Positions 9,127 to 23,300 of a DNA stretch of 64,000 nucleotides are shown here, in pieces. The DNA lies in NCBI GenBank assembly GCA_012845835.1, contig JABAKD010000003.1, forward strand, positions 3,220,212-3,284,211, in the 5' to 3' direction. The position numbers and the translations under genes are program-made. The stretch is from Undaria pinnatifida (Eukaryota; Sar; Phaeophyceae; Laminariales; Alariaceae). Every line of letters starts with the position of its first letter. Within the stretch, counting starts at the first letter, position 1. Under the pieces are notes generated by a model. That model was given only the letters and a program-made list of their open reading frames with translations. It was not told where the DNA came from and ran no database searches.

Positions 9127-12100
9127 GTGATTGATGCTGTGATTATGTGATTGCAGTTGCGAGGTAGTAAGGGCGTAAGCATCGGGGGTTGTGCTGTTGT
9201 GCGGCGCGGAAGTTCTCATCATGCCATGTGTGGGGCGGTGGATTTTTGTGCATGTCGGCGATGCTGACTCGCGACTCGTGACTCGTGACCTGCAGCAAGC
9301 AGAGCTTTTAGATCTTAGGTGCTGTTGCTGGGCAGCAGCAGGTGGTTAAGTGACGAGGAGCAATATGATTGCAAGTATATCAGGGCTGAGGTTAGGGTGT
9401 CGGGATGTCGTAGACCTCCCCTCCAACCCAAACATGAATACTACTATTGCTGCTGCACGCGATGGTTATTTGAGACAGATTCGAACCTTCGAACGTAGGG
9501 TGACATGCGGACCTTCTGGAAAGAAGGTGCACGTACTCTGAAGGCATTGCGTGCTGGTACATACAAGAGGATGCGAATTACGCCACCAGTACGCAGGACG
9601 GTACGCGAGTCTGCGAATACAGCGGTGCTGCTGTGTACTCTGTGCTGTGTGCTGTGTGCTGTGTACTCTGCGCTGTGTGCTGTGTACTCTGTGCTGTGTG
9701 CTGTGTACTCTGTGCTGTGTGCTGTGTACTCTGTGCTGTGTGCTGTGTACTCTGTGCTGTGTGCTGTACACTGCTGTTGTGTGTGCTGTGTACTCTGTGC
9801 TGTGTACTCTGCTGTGTGCCGTGTGATGTGTGCTGTGTACTCTGTACTCTGTGCTGTGTACTCTGTGCTGTGTACTCTGCTGTGTACCCGGGCATGATTG
9901 ATGATTGATGCCGTAGGAGTTGGTTTCGCCGCTTCCGGAGAGGAGAGCGACAAAATCTGTGGCGAAATCTGCGCCCTGTTGGTTGTACCGAATGCATCCA
10001 CTGGGAGCTGGTAGATGCCCAGCGGGTAGGAGTAGGTTCACAGAAGGGCACTCGTGATGTACAAGCACAGAAAGGGGAACGTATAGATTATCGTCGCCCC
10101 GTGGGAGCTCGTACAACAAGTGCCAGATAAGGCACCACAGAACGGAAATCATCAATAAACATCATCCATGTTGTATATGTGGAAACCCCAACAAGTACGG
10201 TGACACATGTACCCGAGGTCTATCTCGTCACCGAGTACGTGAGCACCCTCAACAGGTTGATTTGCTTGATTTGCTCCTTGGACACGAAATATTTCTGGGT
10301 TGTTGTTTCCATGTTCTGGTAAGCGTCCACCACATTCGTGCATACTCCAGTATATATTTTTGATGACTCACGCGGCTAGGTTGACTTGACCCACGCTAGA
10401 GTGCAAGGAACATAGTAGGCTATGCGATAGAGCAGTAAGCGGTAGTGGCCAGAGCAAGGAACATAGTAGGCTATGCGATAGAGCAGTAAGCGGTAGTGGC
10501 CGGCGAATGAACAAGCGAAAAGCCGTATCTTACGATATTTCGGTCACTAGACGCGCTGTAGTTCACAATAAACCAACTACACAAAAATGGCGGTATTTTT
10601 CCGAGCTTTTCACCGGTCGCAACCCGACCCGCCGGTATCTCGCGGTTCGGGTTGGCTCGGGTCGGGAGGTGTTCGAAATATCACGGGCCGGGTCGGCTCG
10701 GGTTAGGAGGATTTCAAATCTCACGAATCGGCTGGGGTCACCCTACCCTGGCCAGACCAGACCCGTGAGAAGCAAAGATGTCGGTTGACGGCACTCTTGC
10801 CCTTGACGGCCAGCCGTCAAGGACAGCCGTCAAGGAAACCCACACACTAGAAATAGTATGATAACTCCAAAGACGCCTTGACGGGTCAAAGCTTGACGGT
10901 CATCCGACATGTTCGTTGTGAAGGGATACGACCCGTGAAAAGCCCTGTTACGATATTTTTCAACTTTTCAAACCTATGATAGCCCTTGTCCTAACCAAAT
11001 CCCAACACCCTGACCTCAACCTTGACTCGGAAGTATTTGATACCCTGGTACAATTTTAGTAGTAAAAACTGTTGTTTTTGTTTGACTTTTGTACAATCTG
11101 TGTCAAAATGGCGGTGTTTGTGGGATCGAGGATGGCGCAGAGAGCATGCTGTCGAGCCTATTGGATGACTTGGACGCTGTTCGTACCAAGGCCGCATCCC
11201 AGTGGAATTTGTTAGAGGTAGACTACAACGACCTTTAACTTAGCCCGAGATCGGTACGCTGTTACTAGAGCTGTTGGTTTACTTTGAATCTAATCTGTTT
11301 TTTTTGTCAAAATGACTAGGATCGCGGCTATTATAGTATGCAGTCTGTCGAGCTTGTTGGGCGACTTCGACTCGCACCAAGGCCACACCGGAGTTGAGGC
11401 TAGACGACATCGGCCTATCTCTATCCCTACTAACGTCGGATAGTAGGGCGGTTAATTTGCCTTGACTTTCTCTGATATTTTGTATCAAATGGGGCGCGTT
11501 GATTTACTTGACTTTATGTTATATCTCTTATCAATTTTTCTCTGTTCTGTTTGATAGGGTAGAATCTGACGAAGAGAGCACTCTGTCGAGCCTGTTGGAT
11601 GACTTGGACGCTGTTCGCGCAAATGCCGCGCTGGAGTTAGAGCTAGATGACATCGACACCGACACGAGCATCGACATTGACATGGACGAAACGATCGACG
11701 CGCCGCCAGTCGCCGCTGAGGTGAGAGCTAGAGATGAGGCGTTTGGCCGGGGGAAGGGGGGGGGTTAGAGCTAGACGAAATCGACGTTGAAGTTGACATG
11801 GACAAAACATCATGCGCCGCTAGCCGCTGCTGAGTGGGTGAGTGGTTATGGTTTTTGATGAGGCGTTTTTGGATGGGGGTGTACTCATTTGAGGGAAATC
11901 ATATGGGTTGGGCGAGTGACTCGCCGCCAGCCGCTGCTATGGGGGTGAGGGGTGTACAAGTTAAAAAAGGCGGTTGGAACGGGGGGGCGGGGGGAGGGGC
12001 GGGGCGACGTGGACGAAGTGGTTGACGTGCCTGAAGAGTGTGGCAAGTCCAGAAGTTGAGACGGTGTATCAGCCATGGTATTTTTTTCGTTGACCATCCT

Positions 12101-14320
12101 AAAAAAGTGCAGTACTCGTTCGATAATTCAATCCAATGCCATCAGGGGCGTGCTCGACGTCGTGTGGTATGCCTGATATGCTGGAGTATATAATTTTCAT
12201 GGAGTGATCGCTACAGGCTTCTGCTTCGTTGATGTTGCAGAGGTGGCACGGGCCGACAGCGGCCGATGTTCACAGCCTGGTGTAACAGCCAATAACGTCG
12301 ACTAATTTGTTTACTAAATTTCCCTGGTTTCCCGCCCCTGTCCCCTCCTTCCCTGCCCTCCAACACGCCGCTTGTTGTAGAAACCCATGGATTTCGACGC
12401 TTACGGGTTGAACCCGAGATTGCAGCGGCAACTTCGGTCGGTAGGCGTGGACAAGTTCTTCCCTGTTCAAGCGCAGTGCTTCGAGAAGGTCAGGGAGTGA
12501 CTGGAGGATGGGGAATGGGGGGGGCGTTTTGGGAGGATTGGGGGGAGGTGGTGCACTGATTGGGGAGGGGGGGGGGGGTGGGAGGGTCGCGGGGATGGGT
12601 GGAGGGATGGGAAGGGGGGCACGGGGACACGGGTGGTTGGGACGATGGAAACGGGAAGAGGAGTGAGGGACGGGCGGGGGGGGGGGTGGGGTGGAGGGTC
12701 CAGGCGATGGGGAATCAGAGCGGGGGCGAGGGTTGCGATGCTCGTTTTGGCGGTCGGTAACGTACTTAACCTGTATAGAACTGCACCTATACGTGCTTGG
12801 GGACAATTGACTTGGATTTCGTGTGAAATCACTATTTCATTTGTAGAAGGGTTAAGCAGCGTTGCTTGTTTTGCCTGCTTTGTGTGTTTGCTAATGTGTT
12901 GTGAGGCTCAAGTGTTTTTGTTGATGACATGGGCAGGTGGTTGGCGGGCAAGACTTGATGTGCAAGAGCAGGACAGGTTCGGGCAAGACCTTGGCCTTCG
13001 CGATCCCGATCATCGAGGCGCTCGACCGTCAGGTAAACATGAACATGGAACCGTTCTTTGTATCATGGAAATGCAGGAAACATGGAAACTTGAAGTGTTA
13101 GTAGGGAAGTATGGTAATATGGAAATGTTTCGCGTGTGCAATTCTTCTGTAGGCTTGCCTTGCCTCTGAAGACTATAAGCGTACAGCCCTGCCCTGTGTA
13201 GCCGTGCCTTGGCTTACCGCCACCCGCGCACCCGTTCCTTGCAATTCCTGTAGGTAGCCCTGCCTTGCTTAACGTTTGTGTATACTTGCCTTGCCTTATT
13301 GCCACGTTATGGGCTTGCCTCGCCCCCCCTACCCCTGTACTTCGTACAGCCTTGCCTTTTATAGCAAGGCCGCGCATTACCCCTACATATACGGCGTTGT
13401 CCTGCCTTACCCCGTGTAGCATCGTTTTGTCTTGCCCCTTCGCAGCCTTGGCTTGACTTGGCCCCTACCCGAATTCTGCAGTCCTGCTGGGCCTTGCTTA
13501 CGTCTACAACTTGTATTGCGTTGCTTTCACCGCTATACGGCCTGCCTTGCCTTACTTCTATGTAGCCCATGTCTTGCCTTACCCCTGTAAAAGCCTTTTC
13601 TTTGCCTCGCTCTGTGTGGCCATGCCTTGCCCTAAATCTATACTTGAAAGGTATAGGCTTGCCTTGCCCTGCTCTATTGCCTAATACGCTTCCCTTTCTC
13701 TAACCCCTTCGGAGCTGCACCGTCGTGTTCGGCGACAAGCTGCGTGAAATTTATGTGGAATTTATTTTGTAGTATGAGGGGTTAACCCTGTAGGTTGTGG
13801 CCCTGTAGGTTGTGGCCTCGCCTTCCCCTATCCGATCTTACGTTTGCCTTACCTCTGAATAACCTTGCCTTGCGTTGCCCTAGTCCTTACGTGCTGCCGC
13901 GGACTGTCTAGCTCGGCCTTGCCCTGCCCCTTTACATTACCTTGCCTTGCCAACCCGGAAGTATATGCCACCTAGTATTAATTTGCGGGGCGCCCGGGCT
14001 TGCTCGCATCTTTTTCCTTGGCTGAGTCGCGGAGAGCCCGCGCATGAGCTGTCCTAGAAATGAACGACTAATGCGTATTCTGTACAACCCTTGCCTTTGT
14101 CTGCTCCTGCGGGGATCTTATTTTTGTATGGTGTTTGTGCGGCGCTCGTGCGTGCTTTGTTAATTGACCTTGCCAGAGTCAGGGGGAGGCCGTGCGCAGC
14201 CAGCGAGGGGGACGAGGGAGACTTTTTAGTAGGGGGGCGAGGGGACGTCTGCCACGCGCCATCTGCGTCGCACCTACGCGAGAGCTGGCCAAGCAGGTAC
14301 GGTTGTTGCTATGGTGGTTG

Positions 14321-14352
<32 letters not shown>

Positions 14353-17300
14353 GGTGGTGGTGTTTGGCCGTTTTGGGCGTTGTTGCTGTGTTTTGCCGTT
14401 GCTGTTGTTTGTCGCTATCGCATTCACCCATCGCCATCATGTAGTAATATTCCCCCTTTTCGTCGTCCTGCTGCTGCTGCTACTGCTGCTACTGCTGCCG
14501 CTGCTGCTACTGCTGCTACTGCTGCCGCTGCTGCTGCTCCTGTTACCGCCCCTGCTACAACATTAACGCAAACAGGTGGAGCGTGAGTTCAACCGCATCG
14601 CGCCGGAGCTGTCTTCTCTCGCTGTTTACGGAGGGACTGCTCTTGGTCCGCAGATCGGCGAGATGCGCCGAGGAGTCGACATAATTGTCGGCACTCCCGG
14701 CCGCATCATCGACCACATAAGCCAGGGCAACCTTAACTTGGTGAGAGCAGCAAGAAACACTAGCTGAAATCATTTTCTTACTTAAGAAACTGGAATTCAA
14801 GAATTTTTGACTCTACGTTTGTACGAAACACAAGAAACCCATTGTTTTTTGTGCTGAAATTTGTGTAGGACACGCCTTGCTCCACCTAAGTTTGAGACTG
14901 GCCCAAACCAAGAGCCTGTTATATGGGTGTCCCGTACTGCTGTAGTACCTATGGTAAACCTTTGTGCGTTGGCAGGTGTAAGTCGTGGGTATGTTCTGAT
15001 TGTCCTGTATTTCGCAGCTTGCAAAGATGAATGTCGACCCTAATTTGTCGAACTCACAGCTGACGTTGTTAGAATAGTTGTATAAAAAAGGGGCAATTCC
15101 TAGTTCCTTTGTTCCGGACAAATCTCTTCCAGGGTTAATTCTCAACCTGGTGCGAGTAGTAATACAGTAAGACAAGGGTTGTAACGAAGACCACTGATAG
15201 GGACAGCTTACGCTATACCTACAATGGGACTCGAAGGGTGCGCCAGCTAGCGTTGGGCTGCGAAAGCAACTGAGTTAAATCGACACACGACGCGTATGAA
15301 AATACGCGGAAGTGTGGTGAGCTAAAGCTTTATTTTTCCCCATCCGCCGGAGGATAAAAAAAAAAAAAAAAAAAAAAAGTAACCGTGTTCAACTTGCACG
15401 AATGCGCTGGCAGGTGTGCTCTGTTGGCATGCGAGAGCAGAAAGATAGTCACTGTGGTCGGCTTGTGTGAGTGTGGCAGATACAATGTGTTGGGTGTGTG
15501 ATTTGGCCTATAATAAACTACTGTTAATAACCCTTGTAACGATACGTGGTAGTGTTCTGTTGTTTTCATTTTATGTGTCTGTTGGAAGCGCGCTACGATA
15601 GAGGTGCACCGTTTTTTTCTTAATAATGCTACCCCTCAATTTGGGAGCTTAGGGACCTCTCCCAAAAAATGATTTGGCGAGAAAAATAAAACCGCTACCG
15701 CATGAAAAACCCCATGGCCTGGGTACACAACGAGAATCAGGCCAAAACGTTTTTCGGCTTGTTTCCGATGATTTTGGGTTAAGGAGCCCCGTCATTTAGA
15801 AATCATTTTCAGACGAAAATTGCTCGTACCTCTATCGTAGCATTCGTCTACCGGATGAAAAATCCCATGGCCTAGGTGCACGACGAGAATCACGCGAACA
15901 AAAAAAACATGGCCTTTTTTTTTTTTTGTTTCCGACGATCGATTTTCAGACGAAAATTGCTCGTACCTCTATCGTAGCATTCGTCTACCGGATGAAAAAT
16001 CCCAATGCCTAGGTGCACGACGAGAATCACGCGAACAAAAAAAACATGGCCTAATATTTACCAGGTATTTTTTTTCCGACGATCGGTTTAGCCCAAGGTT
16101 AAGGAGCCATTTCAGACGAAAATTGCTCGTACCTCAGTCGTAGCACGCGTCGTTTGTCTTTTGTTTTTCCATTGTATTTTAGAATTGGGGCTTTTCGCGT
16201 GTCATGACTCGACCCGCGGGTCGGTTCAGGATGCTTTCAAAATCTCCCTGGCCGGGTCGGGGGTCGGGTCAGGACGTGTCGGAAATGTCACGGGACGGGT
16301 CACATCGGGTCACGAGGTGTTCGAAATATTCCCAGTCCGGCCCGGCCCGCGAGCAGTGATGCGACCAGCGAGAAGCCCTGATTTTTTTGTACATTACTCT
16401 TATGTAACAACGTCAGCCGCGAGTTTGACAAATTTAGTGTCGATACTCATCCTTGCAAGCAGCGCAATACATCGGTCGCTCGTTTTAAGTAAGCCTCTCT
16501 GGAGTCAAAATGTAATCAATGATGATGATTTGTACGTATCTGGTGGTGTTTTTTTGCGTGTTTGTGCATGTTTTTTTTTTCTTCATTTGTTGCCCGTTGG
16601 TTTGACTTTTTTGGTGTGTGGTTTGTTGTTTGTCTTATTTTGCAGAGTGAGATTCAGTTCTGCGTGCTGGACGAGGCAGATCTGATGCTTCAGATGGGGT
16701 TCCAGGAGCCGGTGGAGGAAATTTTTAAGGAGATGCCGGACAACAAGCAGACTACCTTGTGGTCGGCGACGATGCCTCGTGAGTTATTGCTACAGTTTTT
16801 GTAATTTTAGCCTTTTTTCTTTTCTCTTGTTTTGTCATCACGTTTACTCTGCAGCTCAACCCGTGAGAGGTTTTATTTCCCCTCAGCGACCTGACCATGG
16901 ACAGGCCGTGGTCACAAGTGTCTTCCCTTCTGCCCCTCGGTACATGCCTTCATTTTTATCGCCCACACGTGTATGTAGGGTTCAGCATTCTCACTTTTCA
17001 GCTTTTTATGCTTGTCATTTTATTTCGGTTTTTTTACCCACTCTCTCGCGCTCTCGCGCTGTCCACTCGTATTTTTTTAACGCAAGAAAAGTCCTTACGA
17101 GCATGAATGAGTATGCACTCGGTGAGACTTGGAACCCATGGCCTTGAGGTGTTTTTGGGCGAGATTCGTATGCTCATACTCCGTCGGGAACACCGATCGT
17201 GAAATATTACAAAAAAAAACACGAAGTTCTTTTATTTACGTCCCCATTCCGTCTTTTGGGTGTGCTTTTTGTCCACCTTCCGTTTTCGCAATAGATCCGG

Positions 17301-20300
17301 GATGACATGCCATGTACTCCGGCCCTGATTTAAAAAGAATGTATTTCCTGTTGTTGATAGAGCATATTAGTTGTTTTTCGACGTACTTTTCGACGTCGAG
17401 GACACGAAATGAAATATAATACCTGGTAATATCATACGGGTACAGATGGATATTAATGGAGTTAGTTGTAGGTATGATATCTTCAAGGAGATCCCGGACA
17501 AGAAGCAGACTATCTTGTGGTCGACCACGATGCTTCGTAAGTTATTAACTTTGGTGATGAACCATGTGCTGCTGCGCTTTTTTTCTGTCCTTTGCTGTGC
17601 TATACGAACCGCTGCGCTGTACGATGATAAACTGCTGACTGTTGTCTAAAGTCTGAAGTAGTCGTCTACATGGACTAAAATTGTACTGAACTTTGACATT
17701 TGTTGCCGCCTCTGTACCCGCCCCTTGGTCTTCCATCGCTTGTTCCATCCCCCCCCCCCCCCCCCCCCTTCCCCAGGCTGCTGTCAGTAGTCCCCCCCTC
17801 CCGTCGTGATTACCCCCCCCCCGCCCCCCTGCCTCCGTCTCGAAAGGGATGCGTGGTCAATGGTCAAATGACTAAGGCAGGTAACAAATGAGTACTCCCC
17901 CCCTTCCGCTGCTGTTAATACCCTCCCTCCATTCCTGTTAACACACGTTTCTATCTTTTTTTCCGAGACCAGGTTGGGTGCAGCAGCTGTCGCACAAGTA
18001 CCTCAAATCTCCGGCGTTCATCGACCTAGTGGGAGAGGACGACGTGAAGATTCCCTCAACCATCGAGCACTGGAGCTACGCCACGCAAAGGGAAACCCGC
18101 GCGGACATCCTGGGACTTGTGGCCTCGGTCCACGGTTCCAAAAAGCGCTCCATCGTTTTCACGCAGGCAAGTTTTTTTACAAAGAACATATCTATATATA
18201 TATTGTTAATAGGATTGTTTGTGTTTTGTTTTCGGTTGTCTCTTCTTTTTGTCTTTTGTTGGTGTCATTGCACGTGTCTGTTTCCTGTTTCCGTTTGTCC
18301 TGTTTTCTGTTTTTTGCTCATTTTCACCCCTTTCTTGAAACAAAGAAAAAAACCTTGGGGACTTGCTTCACGGTTCTAGAAATCGCTTCATCGTTTTCCC
18401 TCAGGTAGTTTGTTTATTTTGTTTTGTTTTTCTTTCCATGTACCTGGTATGATATTGTACAACACTAGACTTTGCTTCGTTTTGCGTTTTTCTCTCTTTT
18501 GCTGATCGCCAACACTACTCTGGAGGTCGCAGATACCATAGCGTCAACATTCAATTCTCTAGTCGTTGGTCCTCCGCACCCCCTTCGAAAAACGACGCCT
18601 CCCTCACATTACCAGGTACGGATTATTATATTAGTTCCTTCTTTTATTTTTGACGTTTTTTTTTCTTCTATTGTACAGACCAAGGCCGAGGTGGACGAGC
18701 TGTGCACCCACCCTGCCCTGGGCCGACTCGGCGCGGAGCCCTTGCACGGCGGCTTGACTCAGGCGGCACGCGAGGCATGCCTGGGCCGATTCCGAAGCGG
18801 CAGGACGAAGGTGTGGTGGGTTCGTTGTGGATTCGGGTTTGTCCTATATACGGTGGGTATCCCGGTTTAAGAGCTCACCGTGAGAAGCCCATACAAGCGC
18901 TCTTATCTTAACCCCTTTAGAACCCCAACATATCTTCCTATTCTTATTTCAAGTAATTTTCCCAAAAAAACGGGTTTGCAGTTGTACAGGCGTTAACTAC
19001 ACGTCGCTCTTATCTTTGGTGGGAAGTATGTAGCTTTTAGTATAGGCGGGACATGCCGAATTGACCGCCCTGAACTCCCCAATGCTCTTTTCCTGGGCAC
19101 TCTTAAATCGGGTTTCCTGTGACAAATTCGTCCTAAGATAGGGATAGCATATACAGTATATTATTATTTTTATTTTTCTTGTCAAATGCATTTTCGCTGA
19201 CAGTTGGATTAGATGTGTGTTTTACGATTTTTCCCACTATGATTCTCGAGTAGTTTTGCCACGCAGGGCATGCCTGGGCCGCTTCCGATTCGGCAGGACG
19301 AAGGTGCGTCGGTCCGGGTGTGGGCTTGGCGGGTTTCCTATCATACGGAAAGTTTTTTCAAGTAAAATACTGTTTTGTGTCGCCGGACTAGAGAAAGTGC
19401 CGACGCCCCTCCCCTGCTCCGGCGCCGACTTTGATCAGCGCTCTTCCCCATCGCGCGTTCGCACCCTTCTGTGTGTGCGGTTACGTCCCCGGCCTGATGG
19501 CCAAGGTATACACCTGACCATCGGGCCGGTGACGAGACCGGGTGTGTAAATGTCGCGTTGAAGACGGCCCGGAAAATGTGTGATGGCAGATGCGCCCGAA
19601 AAATCGATCGCCGTTGAACAGGGGATACGACCGGCCGTCGAAATTGATCGATTACGTTTTTGTTTTTGTTGGGTTGAGATGGGATGGGATGGGATGGGAT
19701 GGGATGGGATGGGATGGGATGGGATGGGATGGCACGTCCCGAAAAGGATGTTTAGGTGTGTGACGCTGAATATCAATTTGTGTAGTATCGTGTTTGCGAG
19801 ATGTAAACTTTGGTCGGGTGGGAGTTGGGTAGGAAATTGTATTAAGAATAGTATTGTAGCCATCAAACGTCACGATCCAAGGCCAACCCCATCGACGAAA
19901 AATCAGCGAAAAAAAAATGTCAGTAATTTTTTTTTCTAATTGTCAGACCTACTAGAAGTGTTTTCGTGGGTTGGTTGGCCGTGGGCTATTCTGACAATCG
20001 TCGGTTTCAATACTGTTTTTACCTGTGTGTTTTCAACCTAACAGAGGTTGGAAAACGCGAACGCCCTAATGTTGCGTGCCGTTTCGTTTTGTTATGTTAC
20101 GTTTCGTCTCGATCCGTTTTGATGGGTTTGGTTTCGTTTCATCGTGTTTTCAACCTAACAGAGGTTGGGAATCGCGAACGCCCTAATGTTGCGTGCCGTG
20201 CCGTTTCGTTTTGTTGTGCTACGTTTCGTCTCGTTCCGTTTTGATGTGTTTGGTCTCGTTCCATCGTGTAACGTTTCTCGTTTCGTTACGCCGTGTAACA

Positions 20301-23300
20301 TTCGGCTTCGTTTCGTTGTTCAATGTTTTGTTTTTGTGTGCTGTTTCGTTTTATTTCGCCATGTTTTGCTACTATGTTTCAGATGATCGTCGCGACGGAT
20401 GTTGCCGCTCGCGGCCTGGACATACCCGGAGTGGACATGGTCTTTCACTACCGCCTGCCCAAGGATAAGGTGCAGCAGTCCGGAAATTAAAAATACACAG
20501 AAAAGCGCCTCGTTGGCGACCAAACCCATGTAGAACTTCACCGATGTTTTTAGGCGTAATCATGTCCATTATAATGCTGCGTAAGTATTTCGGCATTTTC
20601 GGACTTTTTTTTGAGATAGCATGAATTGGCGTGAGGGGAGTTTTTCTGCGTAAAAAAAAAGTCTAAATTATTGTACTGCCATGCCCGGCGGCAGGGACAG
20701 TTTTTTAGCTGCCATCGCCTAGGACACCATAAGGCACGACAGCCTGCCTGCGCTGGATTGATTGCGAATGCAATTGAATTAAATTGACACACGGCATGTA
20801 TTCATGAGTATGAAACTGGGTGTAAGTGTGGTACAGCTTAAGCTTTATTTTATCTCCACCCATCTGCTGGAGGACCCCAAAAAAAAAATGGATTTACAAT
20901 CTTGATTTTCTGTAGTGTTGAATCTGGTCCGCCGACCGTCACAAGCCTAGCTTGCCAACTCCTCTCGGACCAAGGCTTGGGAACCCTTTTTTTTTCTTGC
21001 GAGGTTTGGCCACGGGCGCGTGTTGGCCGGCATCTCACTCAAGAACATATTTTCGCTGGAGGTTGTAGTTGGCACAGCATTATCATACCAGTGCTTTTTT
21101 TGGTGGTGTTCATCGCGAAGTCTAAACGCGTGGAGACAGCCGTTCGCACGAGTGATCCCGAGCCATTTCGGTGGTGCTTGTCGCGAAGTCCGAACGCGTG
21201 GAGACAGCCACTCGCACGAGTTATCCCGAGCCGCTGAACAAAGGAGCCCTAAAACTGACCCGCCTGCCGTACGGATCTTGGAAGGGTGCAGCTCGCCCTT
21301 CATGCGACCCGTCGAACACCTCACGGCACTTCGCGCTTGGTGCACACGATGCCTGCCTGGTCGGTGGAAACCCGACATGCTCCGTCCCGGCATTGTGGGG
21401 ATGCGAGGGTCTAGTAGCTATGGTCCTGAGACTATCGCTATGCATGAAATTGGTACACTCCCCCGACCCTACCGTGGTGTTGTTGTTGTTGTTGTTGTTG
21501 TTGTCGGTGTTGTTGTTGTTGTTGTTGTTCATTTTCGTCCGTGTGTTTATCTCTGCTGTCGTCACTGCTGTATGTTCTGATGAGCAGGAGAGCTTCGTGC
21601 ACAGGTCTGGGCGTACGGGTCGCGCGGGGAATTCGGGGGTGAACATCGTCTTGTGCAGCAACGTCGAGGACCGGCAGGTTAGCGTTTTTGATGTTGGTGT
21701 TGCTGTCGACGTCGTCGTTGTTGTTGTTCTCGTTCTTGGTATTATCTTTTGCTCTTGTGGTTCTTGTTCTCATTGTAGTGCTTGTTCTTATTCTTATTAT
21801 ATTGACATGGAATATTTGGCGGCCCTGGAGAAGAACCACTCGTTCAAGAGCCCTCGGCGCTACCTTCGCATCGTTTTTGTATTCGTATTCTCATCTTTGC
21901 TCTTGCTTTGCCTCTGGCTCTGGCTCGTACTCTTGATCATTCCCTAATCAATTATTGTCATCACTATTGTTTTTGGTTTAATTTTTATTTTCGCGTAGTT
22001 GGCGGCGCTGGAGAAGGATTATTCGTTCAAGAGCCTTCGGCGCAACCCTCCCAGCGGAGCCAGCAACGTAAAGGAGGCTGCTAACGAGATGAAGGACAGG
22101 ATCCTGTCTGTCAGTTCATCGGTGAGGGCAGGGGAGCACTATAATAGCAAACACATTTCTACCCACGCTTTCTTTTTAGGGAGCCAGACAAAAAAAGGGG
22201 GGGTTACCAAAACCAAGTACAAAAAAAGTCGGTACAAAAAACGTCATTTTCTCGATTCGCGCAGAAATCACGCTCCGTTTTTTTCTTTCGTTTTGACCTG
22301 CCTATTAATAGGAGTTTGTGGCTCCGTTCTCTTTCTTGTGTGTTCCCCTAATAGGTATATTAACCCCGGTATATATTATTATCCTTTTTATTATTATTAT
22401 TGCTACTGAGTTGTTTGGACCGAATAGGTGGTCAATGCTCAGCTCTGGAAGCTGACGCGGGATGCGATAGGAGAAACACGTTTTTTTTTTTTTTTTTTCT
22501 GAGGCTTCTCGCTTGAAAGCTTTCAACCGAAAACGCCCAACACTGACTCTTGGGAAACCTGAAAATGTAACCCGATGCACAATTCCATGGCCAAGGTATG
22601 TAATACGCTGGGTACCTCCATTTCAAAGCGCCTCGATTTCAGAGCGCCTCGTGACAAGCCCAAACGAGCGCTCTTGACCCTTTTTCGTTGACATAATTAC
22701 TTGGATTCCGTAGGGGGTTAACCAGACATCGCTTTTGTTTGTAGTGTGAAACATACAGCTTTTAGTATAGGCGGGACATACCGATCTGACCGCGCTTAAG
22801 TCCCGAATGCTCTTATCCTGGGCGCTCTTCAATCGGTAATTTTGACCGGTGTTACCGTAATACCTATGTTTTGAATATTTTTTGTTTTGTTTTTTATTGT
22901 TGTGTAGTTTTCATCTGTCGTCTCGCATTGTTGTGTAGTTTTTATCTGTTGTGCCCCCTCCTTCCCCTGCCCCCCCCTCCCCGCCTCCCTCTCTCAGCCG
23001 GTGCGCATGCACGAACCCGAGGCGCATACGTTGACGACATTTACAATCATCCTGCGCGTGTTCCTACCGACGGCTGTACTATCTCCGCTTTTTTTTTTGG
23101 TTGAAACCCTCCTTGCTCCCCCCTCCCCCCCCCTCCCCCCCCCTCCCTCCTTCCCTCCTTCCCTCCTTCGTCCCTTCCTCCCTCCTCCATCTCTCACTCT
23201 CTCCCTCCTTCTCTGTTCTCTCCCCCATCCCCGCCCTACCACCGCCTTGTAGTCGGTGCGGATGTACGAGCCCGAAGCGGCGGAGCTCTTGACGAGGTTG

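Noticed and set aside
9444-10155. Minus-strand ORFs of 157-229 codons
   Set aside because: Most of their length is the TGTGCTGTGTACTC minisatellite; the non-repeat part has no family features or splice context.
12270-12832. Proline-rich minus-strand ORFs (up to 178 codons)
   Set aside because: They lie opposite a helicase exon and a G-rich intron tract; composition alone explains them.
21171-21947. 258-codon plus-strand ORF
   Set aside because: It runs through an intron, a GTT array, the motif VI exon in its correct frame, and another intron containing an echo. Only the 21588-21677 part is coding.
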